Part shown: one piece after another, positions 32,876 through 41,602 of the stretch
How positions within the stretch are numbered: position 1 is the stretch's first letter
How the letters are laid out: each line of letters opens with the position of its first letter
Assembly (NCBI GenBank): GCA_022775085.1
Contig: JALFJQ010000031.1
Location: 1 to 42,492, forward strand
Length of the DNA: 42,492 bases
Source of the DNA: Clostridiales bacterium
GTDB taxonomy: Bacteria; Bacillota; Clostridia; Oscillospirales; Oscillospiraceae
Direction: 5' to 3'
Position numbers and translations under genes: made by a program
Notes under the pieces: generated by a model
The model's database searches: none
What the model was told of the DNA's origin: nothing
What the model saw: only the letters and a program-made list of their open reading frames with translations

Positions 32876-33164
32876 GCAATGCGGCAGCTTCTTCATCGCT
32901 GCAGTTTTCAATCAGCGCACGCAATTGGTGCTTCACAGAGGAATCTGCCACCGTTTCCGGATAGAAAATCTCATTGGGATCAATGCGTAAGACGCGAACA
33001 AGAGGGTAGAGAATGTTCATTCTTGTATTGGATTTCCCATTTTCGATAGAACTGATTGTTCGCGTATTGGTATCAACCAGTTCTCCGACTTGTTCCTGTG
33101 TCAGATTCATTTTATCCCGGGCATTCTTTACTGCTCTTGCCAGCGAGCGTGAAAAAGCGTGCAT
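32787..33164 (-). CDS. XRE family repressor
   Basis: A 125-aa protein with an N-terminal Cro/CI-type helix-turn-helix (ARDKMNLTQEQVGELVDTNTRTISSIENGKSNTRMNILYPLVRVLRIDPNEIFY) and a C-terminal helical region. It is likely the lysogeny or transfer repressor of the surrounding mobile element. The ATG follows GCGAGGTG. A palindrome GTATTGTACAATAC (33183-33196) lies 19 bp upstream, a natural autoregulatory operator. Its 3' end overlaps the methylase frame and its terminator. Confidence 0.88.
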   Translation of the reverse strand: MHAFSRSLARAVKNARDKMNLTQEQVGELVDTNTRTISSIENGKSNTRMNILYPLVRVLRIDPNEIFYPETVADSSVKHQLRALIENCSDEEAAALLTTSESVLRVLRKQNAGKIEEKKSLSPLG

Positions 33165-33182
33165 TATACTTCACCTCGCTTT

Positions 33183-33196
33183 GTATTGTACAATAC
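33183..33196. promoter_or_regulatory. Palindromic operator before the XRE gene
   Basis: A perfect 7+7 palindrome GTATTGTACAATAC between the repressor start and its upstream A/T-rich promoter region. Confidence 0.55.
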
Positions 33197-33270
33197 TCCA
33201 TTTTTGATTTTAATGTTTTAAAAATCATATTGAGAATGAAATATACTTCCGTAAAAAGAGAGGACAAGAA

Positions 33271-33354
33271 ATGAAGATCATATTACTGTCCCAAAAAACA
33301 AGATATAAATCGCATTTCATTTTGAACCACAGAATAGGAATGCCAAAGAACTAG
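33271..33354 (+). CDS. Possible 27-aa peptide
   Basis: The ATG at 33271 follows GAGAGGAC; the frame encodes MKIILLSQKTRYKSHFIL... and stops at 33354. It is basic. There is little to separate it from chance; the rest of 33197-33387 shows no gene. Confidence 0.25.
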   Translation: MKIILLSQKTRYKSHFILNHRIGMPKN

Positions 33355-33387
33355 AAGTATATTTCTGGTTATATAGAGAAAGCAATT

Positions 33388-33427
33388 ACGCACGGACTAC
33401 TTATGTAAGTATCCGTGCGTTCATTTT
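33388..33427 (+). terminator. Terminator before the sigma-like gene
   Basis: ACGCACGGA (33388-33396) pairs with TCCGTGCGT (33412-33420), with a nested TACTTA/TAAGTA stem, then a T-rich tail. Confidence 0.7.
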
Positions 33428-33510
33428 ATGGATGCGTGTTTTCTGCCATTGCCGGTCACCTCCGGGCAATCTGAAGTTTTCTAATTTCAGATTGATTGGA
33501 GGAAATAGCA

Positions 33511-34029
33511 ATGGATGGATACCATCCGAAAAACAAAGATCCCCGTCCTAAGCGGAGGAAAGACAGAGATAACCCTTATACGATATTTACAACAGGCATC
33601 CAGACTAACTCACCGCATTATTGGCTGTCATTTACGGATAATCAGGGGGAGCAGCACAGTTTGGAGATTTGCAGAGAGCTGTTCGATGCTCTGGATCAGT
33701 TTGAACTGGATGATCTATCTGTGATGAATGAGATAGACAATCATTATGAGCATTCCGATCTGACAGAGGAATCCCTGAACACACGGGCAGCAAATCCACC
33801 GAAATCTCTGGAAGAAACTGTATTCACCAGGCTGCAATACGAGCGGTTACATAGTGCAGTTTCAGAATTACCGGAAATCCAGCGCAGAAGGGTAAATCTA
33901 TACTATTTCGGAGGATATACCTTCGAGCAGATTGCGTTGTTAGAGAACTGCACCAAACGGGCGGTAAAAAGGAGCGTAGACCTCGCTGTCGATACGCTCA
34001 GAAAAAATTTGAAAAATTTTTCTGATTAG
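33511..34029 (+). CDS. Sigma-70 region 4-like mobile-element regulator
   Basis: A 172-aa protein. The C-terminal 65 residues match sigma-70 region 4: RLHSAVSELPEIQRRRVNLYYFGGYTFEQIALLENCTKRAVKRSVDLAVDTLRKNL. The N-terminal half lacks region 2, so it resembles the short sigma-like regulators of Tn916-type elements rather than a full sigma factor. The ATG at 33511 follows TGGAGG. A terminator follows at 34056-34094. It may activate element genes. Confidence 0.8.
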   Translation: MDGYHPKNKDPRPKRRKDRDNPYTIFTTGIQTNSPHYWLSFTDNQGEQHSLEICRELFDALDQFELDDLSVMNEIDNHYEHSDLTEESLNTRAANPPKSLEETVFTRLQYERLHSAVSELPEIQRRRVNLYYFGGYTFEQIALLENCTKRAVKRSVDLAVDTLRKNLKNFSD

Positions 34030-34055
34030 GGTACACTTTTGGCTTTTTAGTTAGG

Positions 34056-34094
34056 AAACAGGTGAAGGGGTCAAATCCTTCACCTGTTTCTGCT
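34056..34094 (+). terminator. Terminator after the sigma-like gene
   Basis: A perfect 13-bp stem (34056-34068 with 34077-34089), then a T-rich tail. Confidence 0.85.
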
Positions 34095-34099
34095 TTTGG

Positions 34100-34560
34100 G
34101 AATGGGTCTGTACTTTGAAAACTGCATACCCATTCGTCAAACACATTCCCATTGCTATTGTGATGAGCATAAGCCGCTTTAGAAGCTGCGCTGGGATGTG
34201 CCGGGGGGAAGCATCAGGACATCACTTATCTTTTCGGTCTGCTAGGCTTTCCTCCCCGGCACGGAGCGAGAAACAGTATTCTATGACTTCTGGGCAGCAC
34301 CCAGAAGGGCGATGACAGGCAGTGGGGACAATGATACTCCCGTCCAGTCACAGCCACACGCAATGAGGGCGGTCACATGAGAACCATGCGAGGGCGCTTC
34401 AACCCGTGGAGCTGGTACGCTGCCAGCCGTTTGATGACTTCCCTTAATAGCCGGGGTGTCGAGGACAAATAGGCTTCTTCAAATAACAAATCCGCCAGCA
34501 GCCTGAAATGGGCGCTGGCGGAGCTTACATAGGCGGAGAGTTGCCTATATTTTTTGAGGA
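34100..34560 (+). other. Long structured leader before the PemK-like gene
   Basis: This gap holds no well-supported gene but several stems: TGCCGGGGGGAAGC (34199-34212) with GCTTTCCTCCCCGGCA (34246-34261); TTCTGGG/CCCAGAA (34288-34294/34300-34306); CCGCCAGC/GCTGGCGG near 34493-34518. A 31-aa frame (34377-34472) lies within it. It may be a long untranslated leader or an RNA gene of the element. Confidence 0.4.
34377..34472 (+). CDS. Possible 31-aa conserved peptide
   Basis: ATG after GAGGG with 7-nt spacing; the product begins MRTMRGRFNPWSWYAASRLM. The Trp/Arg-rich composition is unusual for random sequence. It could be an upstream peptide of the PemK-like gene. Support is weak. Confidence 0.3.
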   Translation: MRTMRGRFNPWSWYAASRLMTSLNSRGVEDK

Positions 34561-34572
34561 GGTAAAACACAT

Positions 34573-35103
34573 ATGATAAACACATATCTAAGAGGGGAAT
34601 TGTACTACGCAGACCTGGGCACGGGGGTTGGCTCCGAGCAGAATGGCTATCGCCCCGTGGTCATTATTCAGAATGATGTTGGAAACCGGCATAGTCCCAC
34701 AACCATCGTGGCGGCGATTTCCACGCAGATTAAAACCAAGGCGAATCTGCCCACCCACTACCATCTGAAGCCGGGGAGCGGGCTTGTGCAGTCCTCCATG
34801 GTCATGCTGGAGCAAATCAGAACCGTGGACAAAACTCGGCTGGTTCAGTACATTGGAAAGCTGTCTGACGGGGAAATCAAGGGGCTGAATCATGCGCTGG
34901 CTATCAGCATTGGTCTGATTCCTACCACGCCCGGAAAACTCACATTGTGCCTGTGCAGCACCTGCGCCGAGAACTTCTACGGCTCAGGTGCTTATTATTT
35001 GCGGCGGGTGAATCCTATCGAGGTTGAGAAGGAGCTGTGTACCTACTGTAACCAGAGGGTGGGTTTCGATTATGAAATTACCCCTCGGCATAAAGGCCGG
35101 TAA
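34573..35103 (+). CDS. PemK/MazF-like protein with C-terminal Cys motif
   Basis: A 176-aa protein. The first 110 residues are a PemK/MazF toxin fold (RGELYYADLGTGVGSEQNGYRPVVIIQNDVGNRHSPTTIVAAIST and SMVMLEQIRTVDKTRLVQYIGKLSD), the family of mRNA-cleaving endoribonucleases. The C-terminal 60 residues add a two-pair Cys motif (CLCSTCAENF and LCTYCNQRVGF) that suits a zinc ribbon. No antitoxin gene precedes it; a 53-aa frame follows 57 bp later. The ATG follows GAGGAGG. Toxin activity is inferred only; it may instead be an element regulator. Confidence 0.8.
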   Translation: MINTYLRGELYYADLGTGVGSEQNGYRPVVIIQNDVGNRHSPTTIVAAISTQIKTKANLPTHYHLKPGSGLVQSSMVMLEQIRTVDKTRLVQYIGKLSDGEIKGLNHALAISIGLIPTTPGKLTLCLCSTCAENFYGSGAYYLRRVNPIEVEKELCTYCNQRVGFDYEITPRHKGR

Positions 35104-35160
35104 GCAGGTTCGCACCTTTGTCAAATCGTTCTCTTTTTTATAATATGAAGGAGGTTAATC

Positions 35161-35322
35161 ATGCTAGTCTATACCATCCGCAAAAGTGATTTGTATGCGT
35201 CTGGCATTGAACCAACCCGGAAAATTCTGGACATTGCCGGTGAAAATGAGAAGGTGGACTTTGCCCTTGTCCTTGCGAAGATTCTCAGAGAACTGACAGC
35301 TCAGACCGGGAACATAACTTAA
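35161..35322 (+). CDS. Small protein before the serine recombinase
   Basis: A 53-aa protein with a strong AAGGAGG site (MLVYTIRKSDLYASGIEPTRKIL... LTAQTGNIT). It lies 13 bp before the recombinase and is probably cotranscribed with it. It is acidic and helical at the C-terminus. The family is not recognised; it could equally be the partner of the PemK-like protein. Confidence 0.65.
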   Translation: MLVYTIRKSDLYASGIEPTRKILDIAGENEKVDFALVLAKILRELTAQTGNIT

Positions 35323-35335
35323 GGAGTGAAAACAT

Positions 35336-35839
35336 ATGACAGTCGTTGAGCGGTTAAGAAACAGGGGAGTGACACCCAGAGCGGTTCTGTACGCTCGGTT
35401 TTCGTCGGATAACCAGAGGGAGGAATCCATTGAAGCCCAGCTCCGGGCCATGCACGAGTATTGCAGCCGGAATTCCATCGTAATTATCCATGAATACTGT
35501 GACCGGGCAAAATCCGCGACTACGGATGACCGTCCGGAATTTCTGAAAATGATTGCGGCATCCAGAGAAGGGGACTTCGACTTTGCCATCGTCCATAAGC
35601 TGGATAGATTCAGCCGAAACCGCTATGACAGCGCCTACTACAAACGGGAGCTGAAAAAGAACGGAGTGCAGCTGCTGTCCGTTCTGGAGCAGATGGACGA
35701 CAGCCCGGAAAGCATCATTCTGGAATCCGTGCTGGAGGGCATGAGCGAATACTACTCCAAGAATCTGGCCCGCGAGGTTATGAAAGGAATGAGAGAATCA
35801 GCTATGGACTGTCGTTACATTGGCGGCTGGGTGCCCTGA
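35336..35839 (+). pseudogene. Serine recombinase truncated after the catalytic domain
   Basis: A 167-aa fragment. It holds a complete resolvase catalytic domain: the nucleophile Ser in LYARFSSDNQREESIEAQ, FDFAIVHKLDRFSRNRYDS and SILESVLEGMSEYYSKNLAREV. It ends at CRYIGGWVP, exactly where the DNA-binding recombinase domain of large serine recombinases begins (IGG.PPYGY). About 350 C-terminal residues are missing. Phage tail genes start 35 bp later, so this is a recombination junction. Confidence 0.85.
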
Positions 35840-35873
35840 TCATCTACACTGTAACATTTTAAGGAGGAAGCGA

Positions 35874-36458
35874 ATGAGCGAAGCAGAAAACAGTGTGCAG
35901 TTCGGTCTGAAGAACGTGCACTACGCCACCATGAACGCCGACGGCAGCTACAAGACGCCTGTCCATGTGCCGGGTGCGGTAAACCTCACGCTTAAGGAGG
36001 AAAGCTCAGTTACGAAATACTATGCGGACAACGTCCTGTATTACGTATCCAATAACGGCTCCGGCTATTCCGGTGACCTGGAAATGGCCAGGTTCATCAA
36101 TCAGATGCTGGTTGATATCTGGCACTTTATTGAGCATCAGACCGATCACACCCTCATCGAGCAGGCTGGCGTGGAGCCTTCCAAGTTCGCCCTGCTCTTT
36201 GAGATTGACGGCGATGCCAACAGCTCCATGTATGTTCTGTACGCCGTCACGGCCGGAAAGCCCGGCATTACCGGCGAAACCAAGAAGGATACGTCCGAGC
36301 CGAAGGGCCAGAGCTGCAGCATCAACGCGCAGCCGCTTTCCAACGGCCGTATCTCTGCCAGAACCACGGAGAAAACGCCCAAGTCGGTAATCGATAATTG
36401 GTACAAGTCTGTCTACATCCCTTCTGTTGAACAGGCATCTGCCGAACAGGGAGGCTAA
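35874..36458 (+). CDS. Phage major tail protein (phi13-type)
   Basis: A 194-aa tail-tube protein: VQFGLKNVHYATMNADGSYKTPVHVPGAVNLTLKEESSVTKYYADNVLYY near the N-terminus, and a later FALLFEIDGDANSSMYVLYAVTAGKPG block, as in the phi13 major tail protein family. The start is the ATG at 35874, after AAGGAGG; the frame extends upstream without a site. It is the first gene of a siphophage tail module with no capsid, portal or terminase genes upstream in the window. Confidence 0.88.
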   Translation: MSEAENSVQFGLKNVHYATMNADGSYKTPVHVPGAVNLTLKEESSVTKYYADNVLYYVSNNGSGYSGDLEMARFINQMLVDIWHFIEHQTDHTLIEQAGVEPSKFALLFEIDGDANSSMYVLYAVTAGKPGITGETKKDTSEPKGQSCSINAQPLSNGRISARTTEKTPKSVIDNWYKSVYIPSVEQASAEQGG

Positions 36459-36463
36459 TACTT

Positions 36464-36841
36464 ATGTCCTTATCCCATGAATCCCTTGTGCGTGATATCC
36501 CGGTTGGTTCCATTACCATCCCCATGCGGGCCTCTGCGCTGATTCCCCGGCTGTACCGGGTGAAGTTCGGGCGCGATATTATGCGGGACATGATGCGGCT
36601 CCAGAAGAATATGCACGCGGCACAGGATAACCCGGACGTGGATCTGGATGCCGCTGATCTCACGATTTTCGAGGACGTGGCATGGATCATGGCGAAGCAC
36701 GCCGACCCGAGCATTCCCGGCGATCCCGATGAATGGCTGGACGGTCTGCCCGGAGTCCTGTCCATTTACGAAGCTTTACCTGAAATTATAGCACTGTGGT
36801 CTGAGAATCTCAAGACCACATCTGTGCCCAGAAAAAAGTAA
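36464..36841 (+). CDS. Tail assembly chaperone G
   Basis: A 125-aa protein located between the major tail and tape measure genes, the position of the tail assembly chaperone in siphophages. It is helical, with a region MRDMMRLQKNMHAAQ. The ATG follows GGAGG. It ends PRKK-stop with a slippery AAAAAAG at the last two codons, which allows a longer GT product. Confidence 0.8.
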   Translation: MSLSHESLVRDIPVGSITIPMRASALIPRLYRVKFGRDIMRDMMRLQKNMHAAQDNPDVDLDAADLTIFEDVAWIMAKHADPSIPGDPDEWLDGLPGVLSIYEALPEIIALWSENLKTTSVPRKK

Positions 36842-37035
36842 GGGCCACCACGCGGGAGCCGACCGGCGCAACGTTCATGCTCCGCTGTGCGCAGCTGGGC
36901 CTTGATGACCGGGCGCTTGGTGGCATGACCATGGGCATGGTGTATGATCTTATGATCGAGGAAGCCAATGACCGGGAGAAATACCCGTTCAAGGCAACGC
37001 AAAAAGACATTGAAGCATTTTTCGGAGGTGGATAA
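36464..37035 (+). CDS. GT tail chaperone by -1 ribosomal frameshift
   Basis: At A-AAA-AAG (36832-36838) a -1 slip reads through the TAA and continues VRATTREPTGATFMLRCAQLGLDD... DIEAFFGGG to the stop at 37033-37035, giving about 190 residues. The extension has no start codon of its own at a suitable place, and its stop overlaps the tape measure ATG (TAATG). This is the classic G/GT arrangement, in which GT binds the tape measure protein. Confidence 0.8.
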
Positions 37036-38909
37036 TGGCGGACAGGCTTAAGGGTATTACGCTGGAGATTGGCGGAGACACGCAGAGTCTCTCCAAATCC
37101 CTGAAAAATGTGAATTCCGATATTCGGAACACACAATCCCAGCTGAAGGATGTACAGAAGCTCCTGAAACTGGACCCCGCAAACACAGAATTACTCAGAC
37201 AGAAACAGCAGCTTTTGAAGGCTGCTGTTTCTGAAACCAAGGAGAAACTGGACGCCCTGAAAAAGGCACAGGAGACCATGGACGCCAATGGGGTTGACAA
37301 AAACTCTGAGCAGTACATGGCGCTTCAGCGAGAGATCATTTCCACTCAGAACGAGCTGGACAAGCTGGAGGAAGCAGCCAAACAGTCGAATGTAGCGCTT
37401 GAGAAAATCGGCGCTACGGCGGACAAAGTGGCTCAGGGTGCCAGCAAGATTGCTGATTCCACCAGAGCATTGAGTGCTGCGGCTGGTGCCGGGCTGGCTG
37501 CCATTGGCGGCGCTGCGTATTCTGCCGTCACTTCTGCGGACGATCTGAACACCCTGGCAAAGCAGACAGGTTTCACCACGGCGGAGCTCCAGAAGATGAA
37601 GTACGCTGCCGATCTGGTGGATGTCAGTATGGAGGATATCACGGCAAGCTCTGTCAAGCTTAAAAGGAATATGGCTTCGGAATCCGACAGCGTTGTTTCT
37701 GCCTTTTCTCAGCTGGGTGTAAGCACCCACACGGCAAACGGAGAACTACGGGATTCCACCACGGTGTACTGGGAAGTGGTTGAGGCTTTGTCCCATGTGA
37801 CGAACGAGACGGAGCGCGACACACTGGCCATGACCATTCTCGGCAAAGGGGCCGACAGTTTGGCGGGTATCATCGATGATGGAGGCGCGGCGCTCCGAGC
37901 ATATGGAGATGACGCTGAGCGGTTAGGCTTAATTCTTTCTCAGGACACTCTGGACGGCCTGAATCAGGTAAATGATAAGATCGATGAAACGAAGGCCAAG
38001 GCGCAGGCAACGCTTGCTGTGGCGGGCGCAAAGGCTGTGGAGGCGCTTCTCCCGGTTATCGATCAGATAGTGGCAATGCTTGCGAATGTACTTCTCTGGA
38101 TAGGATCTCTGGACTCCTCCCAGATCAGAATGCTGGTGACGATTCTGGCGGTTGTTGCCGCAATCTCGCCCATTGCCTCTATTGTTGCGGGAATAGCTAA
38201 TGCCGTCAGTGCGCTTATTCCGGTAATAATGGCCATGAACACCGCTCTGGCGGCAAACCCCTATCTCATTCTTGCCGTTGCAATTGTTGCAGCGGTCGGC
38301 CTGATCGCTTATGCGATTATTTCCAATTTTGATGCCATCAAGGCGGCGTTCCAGGGATTGTTGGAGTGGATCCAGTCTGGATTCCAGTCTCTTTGCGCAT
38401 TCCTGGAGCAGGTAGACTATGCTTTGGGCGCTGCGCTTATCGCTGTGATTAACGGGCTTTTCGGTGCCGTCAAGGGCCTTCTGAATGCAGGGATTTCTAT
38501 TGTTGAAAGCTTTGTGAATGCTGTTCTCGGCATGCTGAACGCCCTGATCGGGGCAATCAACTCTGTGGTCGGCGCTGTGGCAGGCCTTTTCGGCGGCTCG
38601 TTCGGAGGGTTCAAAAAGTTCAGCGCGGTCAATCTCCCGAAGCTTGCCAAAGGCGGAGAGGTTCTGTCTGGCACGGCGCTGGTTGGCGAGGCTGGCCCCG
38701 AGCTGCTGACGGTATCCGGCGGGCGTGCCGTTGTCACACCCCTGACGGCCACGGTGGACGGCGGAAGTATTGCCAGGGTTATGGGAAGCCAGCAAATCAA
38801 AACGGACGTTGGAATCAGCTTCCAGGGTTCACTGTCCCAGTTGGCCGCTGTCCTCCAGCCCGTCATTGTGGCAGAAACCAAGCGAATCGGCCCATCCTTT
38901 ACGAAGTGA
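37035..38909 (+). CDS. Tape measure protein
   Basis: A 624-aa protein that sets tail length. The N-terminal 150 residues form a coiled coil (KNVNSDIRNTQSQLKDVQKLLKLDPANTELLRQKQQLLK is typical of phage tape measures). A TMP core (TSADDLNTLAKQTGFTTAELQKMKYAADLV) follows, then several hydrophobic segments (about 360-520) and a C-terminal AKGGEVLSGTALVGEAGPELL block. It is translationally coupled to GT. The length suggests a fairly short tail. Confidence 0.92.
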   Translation: MADRLKGITLEIGGDTQSLSKSLKNVNSDIRNTQSQLKDVQKLLKLDPANTELLRQKQQLLKAAVSETKEKLDALKKAQETMDANGVDKNSEQYMALQREIISTQNELDKLEEAAKQSNVALEKIGATADKVAQGASKIADSTRALSAAAGAGLAAIGGAAYSAVTSADDLNTLAKQTGFTTAELQKMKYAADLVDVSMEDITASSVKLKRNMASESDSVVSAFSQLGVSTHTANGELRDSTTVYWEVVEALSHVTNETERDTLAMTILGKGADSLAGIIDDGGAALRAYGDDAERLGLILSQDTLDGLNQVNDKIDETKAKAQATLAVAGAKAVEALLPVIDQIVAMLANVLLWIGSLDSSQIRMLVTILAVVAAISPIASIVAGIANAVSALIPVIMAMNTALAANPYLILAVAIVAAVGLIAYAIISNFDAIKAAFQGLLEWIQSGFQSLCAFLEQVDYALGAALIAVINGLFGAVKGLLNAGISIVESFVNAVLGMLNALIGAINSVVGAVAGLFGGSFGGFKKFSAVNLPKLAKGGEVLSGTALVGEAGPELLTVSGGRAVVTPLTATVDGGSIARVMGSQQIKTDVGISFQGSLSQLAAVLQPVIVAETKRIGPSFTK

Positions 38910-38918
38910 GGTGCGTCT

Positions 38919-39308
38919 ATGCAGAACATAGTGGTTGATGGGGTTGAGTACCGAGTGCGGGTTGTGTATGAGTCCCTGTCCCGCTCTTTCTCCATCGTGG
39001 AGGGCCCGAACGGCGGTACCGCCATCACGGCAAGAACCATCCGGGACATCATCGGCACGAAGTATGATTACGAAATGCGCGTTGAGCCGGATCTACGATA
39101 TCCTGAGGACTACGACGCGTTTTATGAGGTCATATCCGCTCCTGTAGAATCCCACATGGTGGAGATGCCCTATGGCAGCGGCGCGATGAAATTCGAAGCA
39201 ATGATTGTAAGCGGCGAGGATACCTATAGAGGCATCCTCGTAAACAGAAACGCATGGCAGGGGCTTCGGGTGCAGTTCAAGCCGATTCTTCCGCAGAGGA
39301 CACGCTGA
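38919..39308 (+). CDS. Small distal tail protein
   Basis: A 129-aa protein directly after the tape measure gene, where the distal tail protein usually lies. It is beta-rich with no strong motif and shorter than typical Dit proteins. The ATG follows TGAGGTG. Its TGA overlaps the next ATG by one base. The function is assigned by position. Confidence 0.65.
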   Translation: MQNIVVDGVEYRVRVVYESLSRSFSIVEGPNGGTAITARTIRDIIGTKYDYEMRVEPDLRYPEDYDAFYEVISAPVESHMVEMPYGSGAMKFEAMIVSGEDTYRGILVNRNAWQGLRVQFKPILPQRTR

Positions 39309-41593
39309 TGGCAGTAAAGACAAATGAAATTCTGATCGGCAGCAAGGAGAATCCAATACTGTCGCTGGACAATGACAATATCATATCGGTCAACGGGAAT
39401 CTGGCCTGCGACCTGCTGTGCGAGACAATCCCTGTCGATACCCTGGAAATCCAGTGCCGCTATGACAGAATGCAGGTGGCCTTTTCTCCGATCGATTACG
39501 ACGGTTTGCGTACATCTGCAGCAAAGCAGGTGTATGCACGCTCAGCTGGAACAGATGACGTGCTGGATATCCCATACGCATCCGGGCTTTGGTATTACAA
39601 TGGCGGATCGTACATTGGTAAATTCTATGTTGTCGATGCTCAGCGCACAGGAAAATCTGTCTATACGATCAAAGCGAAAAGCGCAATAGGCGTTCTTGAT
39701 GTCATGCCATACTACGGGAAACTGTTTGTAAATACACCACTTTCCGATGCAATTAACGACATCATCCTGACAGACGGAATGCGAAGGACGGAAACGCCGT
39801 TCCTTTTGGATTTAGCAGAAAGCATTGTGCTCGGGAGTAATCTGGACGCGGTCACAGTTACAGGCTGGATCCCTGTCTGCACAAAGCGGGAAGCTTTGCA
39901 CCATGTTCTGTTTGCGCAGGGAATAAACATTCTAAAGTCTGAGAATGATGCTTTTCTGGTATCCAGAATCACAAATCTGAATGCCGGAGAGATTGATCCG
40001 GACGACGAATATGAGGGAGGTTCTGTTGACTTGACAGACCGGGTTAGGTCTGTAGAAGTAACGGAACACTCCTATGTGCAGTCGCCAAATGCGGAACCTG
40101 TCGTCCTCTACGACAATACTGAGACTCTTGTTGATCTTGGTACAACGGTAATATTTGATTCTGCTCCTATTGTTGCATCATCCCTGATAGCGTCCGGCAC
40201 CCTTGTGGTTCTCGCATCAAATGAAAACTGTGCCATTGTTACAGGCGTAGGAACCCTCACTGGAATACCGTATACGCACACTACCAATGTGGTCTCAAGA
40301 GTTAACAGCAGCAATGCGGATGGACAATCCATTTCTGTTTCAGATGCAACGATGGTAAATGCCGTTAATTCCAATGCAGTAGCCGATCGTCTTTATGATT
40401 ATTACTTTAAAAAGCGGGAAATAAAGATTCCAATAGTCCTCTCAGGTGAACGGTGTGGGCTGAAATACACCTGTACATCGCCGTTTGGCGAGAAAAAAGA
40501 AGCCTTCATTTCGTCAATGTCTATCACGGCTTCCGCCATTGCGAAAGCCGACTGCAAAATAATCTCAGGATACGAACCACCTGAAAGGCCAGGAGAATTG
40601 ACCCATCTGGTTGTCCTGACTGGTAGCGGTGTTTTCCAAGTTCCGAGAGAGGTATTTGAGGCTGACAACCCAAGAATGAGGGTCATATTGATCGGCGGCG
40701 GACAGGGTGGTCAAGGCGGTCAACCTGGCGAGTATGGAAAAACCGGACTGGTTAATGATGTTGCTAGTTTGGCAAAACCGGGAAGCCATGGAACAAATGG
40801 AGCCCCCGGAAGGATTCGCATGACACAGATTGATAAAAAAATATCTGAATATTACTCTTATTCATGTGGTTGTGGTGGGAAAGGAGGTCAGCGTGTTTCA
40901 TACGGCGAGGCCCAGATCACTGGGGATATGGGTGGACCTACGACTTTTGGGGATTATTCTTCTGAAGTTGGTACGATTCCAGAGGTCGGTTTTATTGACC
41001 CGTTATCTGGTAATGTGTACGGTGGGCCGTCTCCTGACTTTAGTAAAGTCATCCGAAGCGGCCGCGGCGGTGGCGTTGTAAAACGCATTGCCTCTGAGCA
41101 GGCTGATGGTGAGTATCGTATTGACCCAGAATCCGGAGTAATTGTTGCAAATGAAGCTATTGCTGAAGAGTATGGAGTGGAGCTTGGTCAGGTCATTGAG
41201 GTCCGCGGTGGTAAAGGCTCGGTGTATGAATTTGGTAACGCTTTTAATGGCTATACTGGCGGCGGAGGCGGAGGCCCAGCGATAAACTATATCCAATGGA
41301 ATTATGACAACGCAAGCGATGGATATTATTACAAAATTAATGGCAAAGATATTGGTGGAGGTCATGGAGGCCGTGGTGGTAGCGGCTTGGACGGCCCATC
41401 CCCATTCGCGTTTTCTAAAACTGCATATGGGCGTGGAGGAATCGGAGGTCACGGCGGTGGTGGTGGCGGATCATCGGGTTATTTGTTATATACGGCATCC
41501 GGGTATACCGTTACTGCCCCCAACCCCGGGCGTGGGGGCGATGGTGGTAAGGGCAGCGACGGTGCTCCAGGTTGCATCCTCGTTTACTATTAA
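39308..41593 (+). CDS. Tail tip protein with glycine-rich adhesin-like C-terminus
   Basis: A 761-aa protein. The N-terminal 440 residues are beta-rich and resemble tail-associated structural proteins. From about residue 458 the sequence turns glycine-rich in separate blocks: GGGQGGQGGQPGEYG, GGGGGGPAINY, GGGHGGRGGSGLDGP, GGIGGHGGGGGGSSG and GRGGDGGKGSDGAPG. Such blocks suit packed polyglycine-II helices, as in the S16 gp38 phage adhesin, so host receptor binding is plausible (inference). The AT content rises in this part. The start is the ATG at 39308. Confidence 0.8.
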   Translation: MAVKTNEILIGSKENPILSLDNDNIISVNGNLACDLLCETIPVDTLEIQCRYDRMQVAFSPIDYDGLRTSAAKQVYARSAGTDDVLDIPYASGLWYYNGGSYIGKFYVVDAQRTGKSVYTIKAKSAIGVLDVMPYYGKLFVNTPLSDAINDIILTDGMRRTETPFLLDLAESIVLGSNLDAVTVTGWIPVCTKREALHHVLFAQGINILKSENDAFLVSRITNLNAGEIDPDDEYEGGSVDLTDRVRSVEVTEHSYVQSPNAEPVVLYDNTETLVDLGTTVIFDSAPIVASSLIASGTLVVLASNENCAIVTGVGTLTGIPYTHTTNVVSRVNSSNADGQSISVSDATMVNAVNSNAVADRLYDYYFKKREIKIPIVLSGERCGLKYTCTSPFGEKKEAFISSMSITASAIAKADCKIISGYEPPERPGELTHLVVLTGSGVFQVPREVFEADNPRMRVILIGGGQGGQGGQPGEYGKTGLVNDVASLAKPGSHGTNGAPGRIRMTQIDKKISEYYSYSCGCGGKGGQRVSYGEAQITGDMGGPTTFGDYSSEVGTIPEVGFIDPLSGNVYGGPSPDFSKVIRSGRGGGVVKRIASEQADGEYRIDPESGVIVANEAIAEEYGVELGQVIEVRGGKGSVYEFGNAFNGYTGGGGGGPAINYIQWNYDNASDGYYYKINGKDIGGGHGGRGGSGLDGPSPFAFSKTAYGRGGIGGHGGGGGGSSGYLLYTASGYTVTAPNPGRGGDGGKGSDGAPGCILVYY

Positions 41594-41602
41594 GGAGGTA
41601 AT

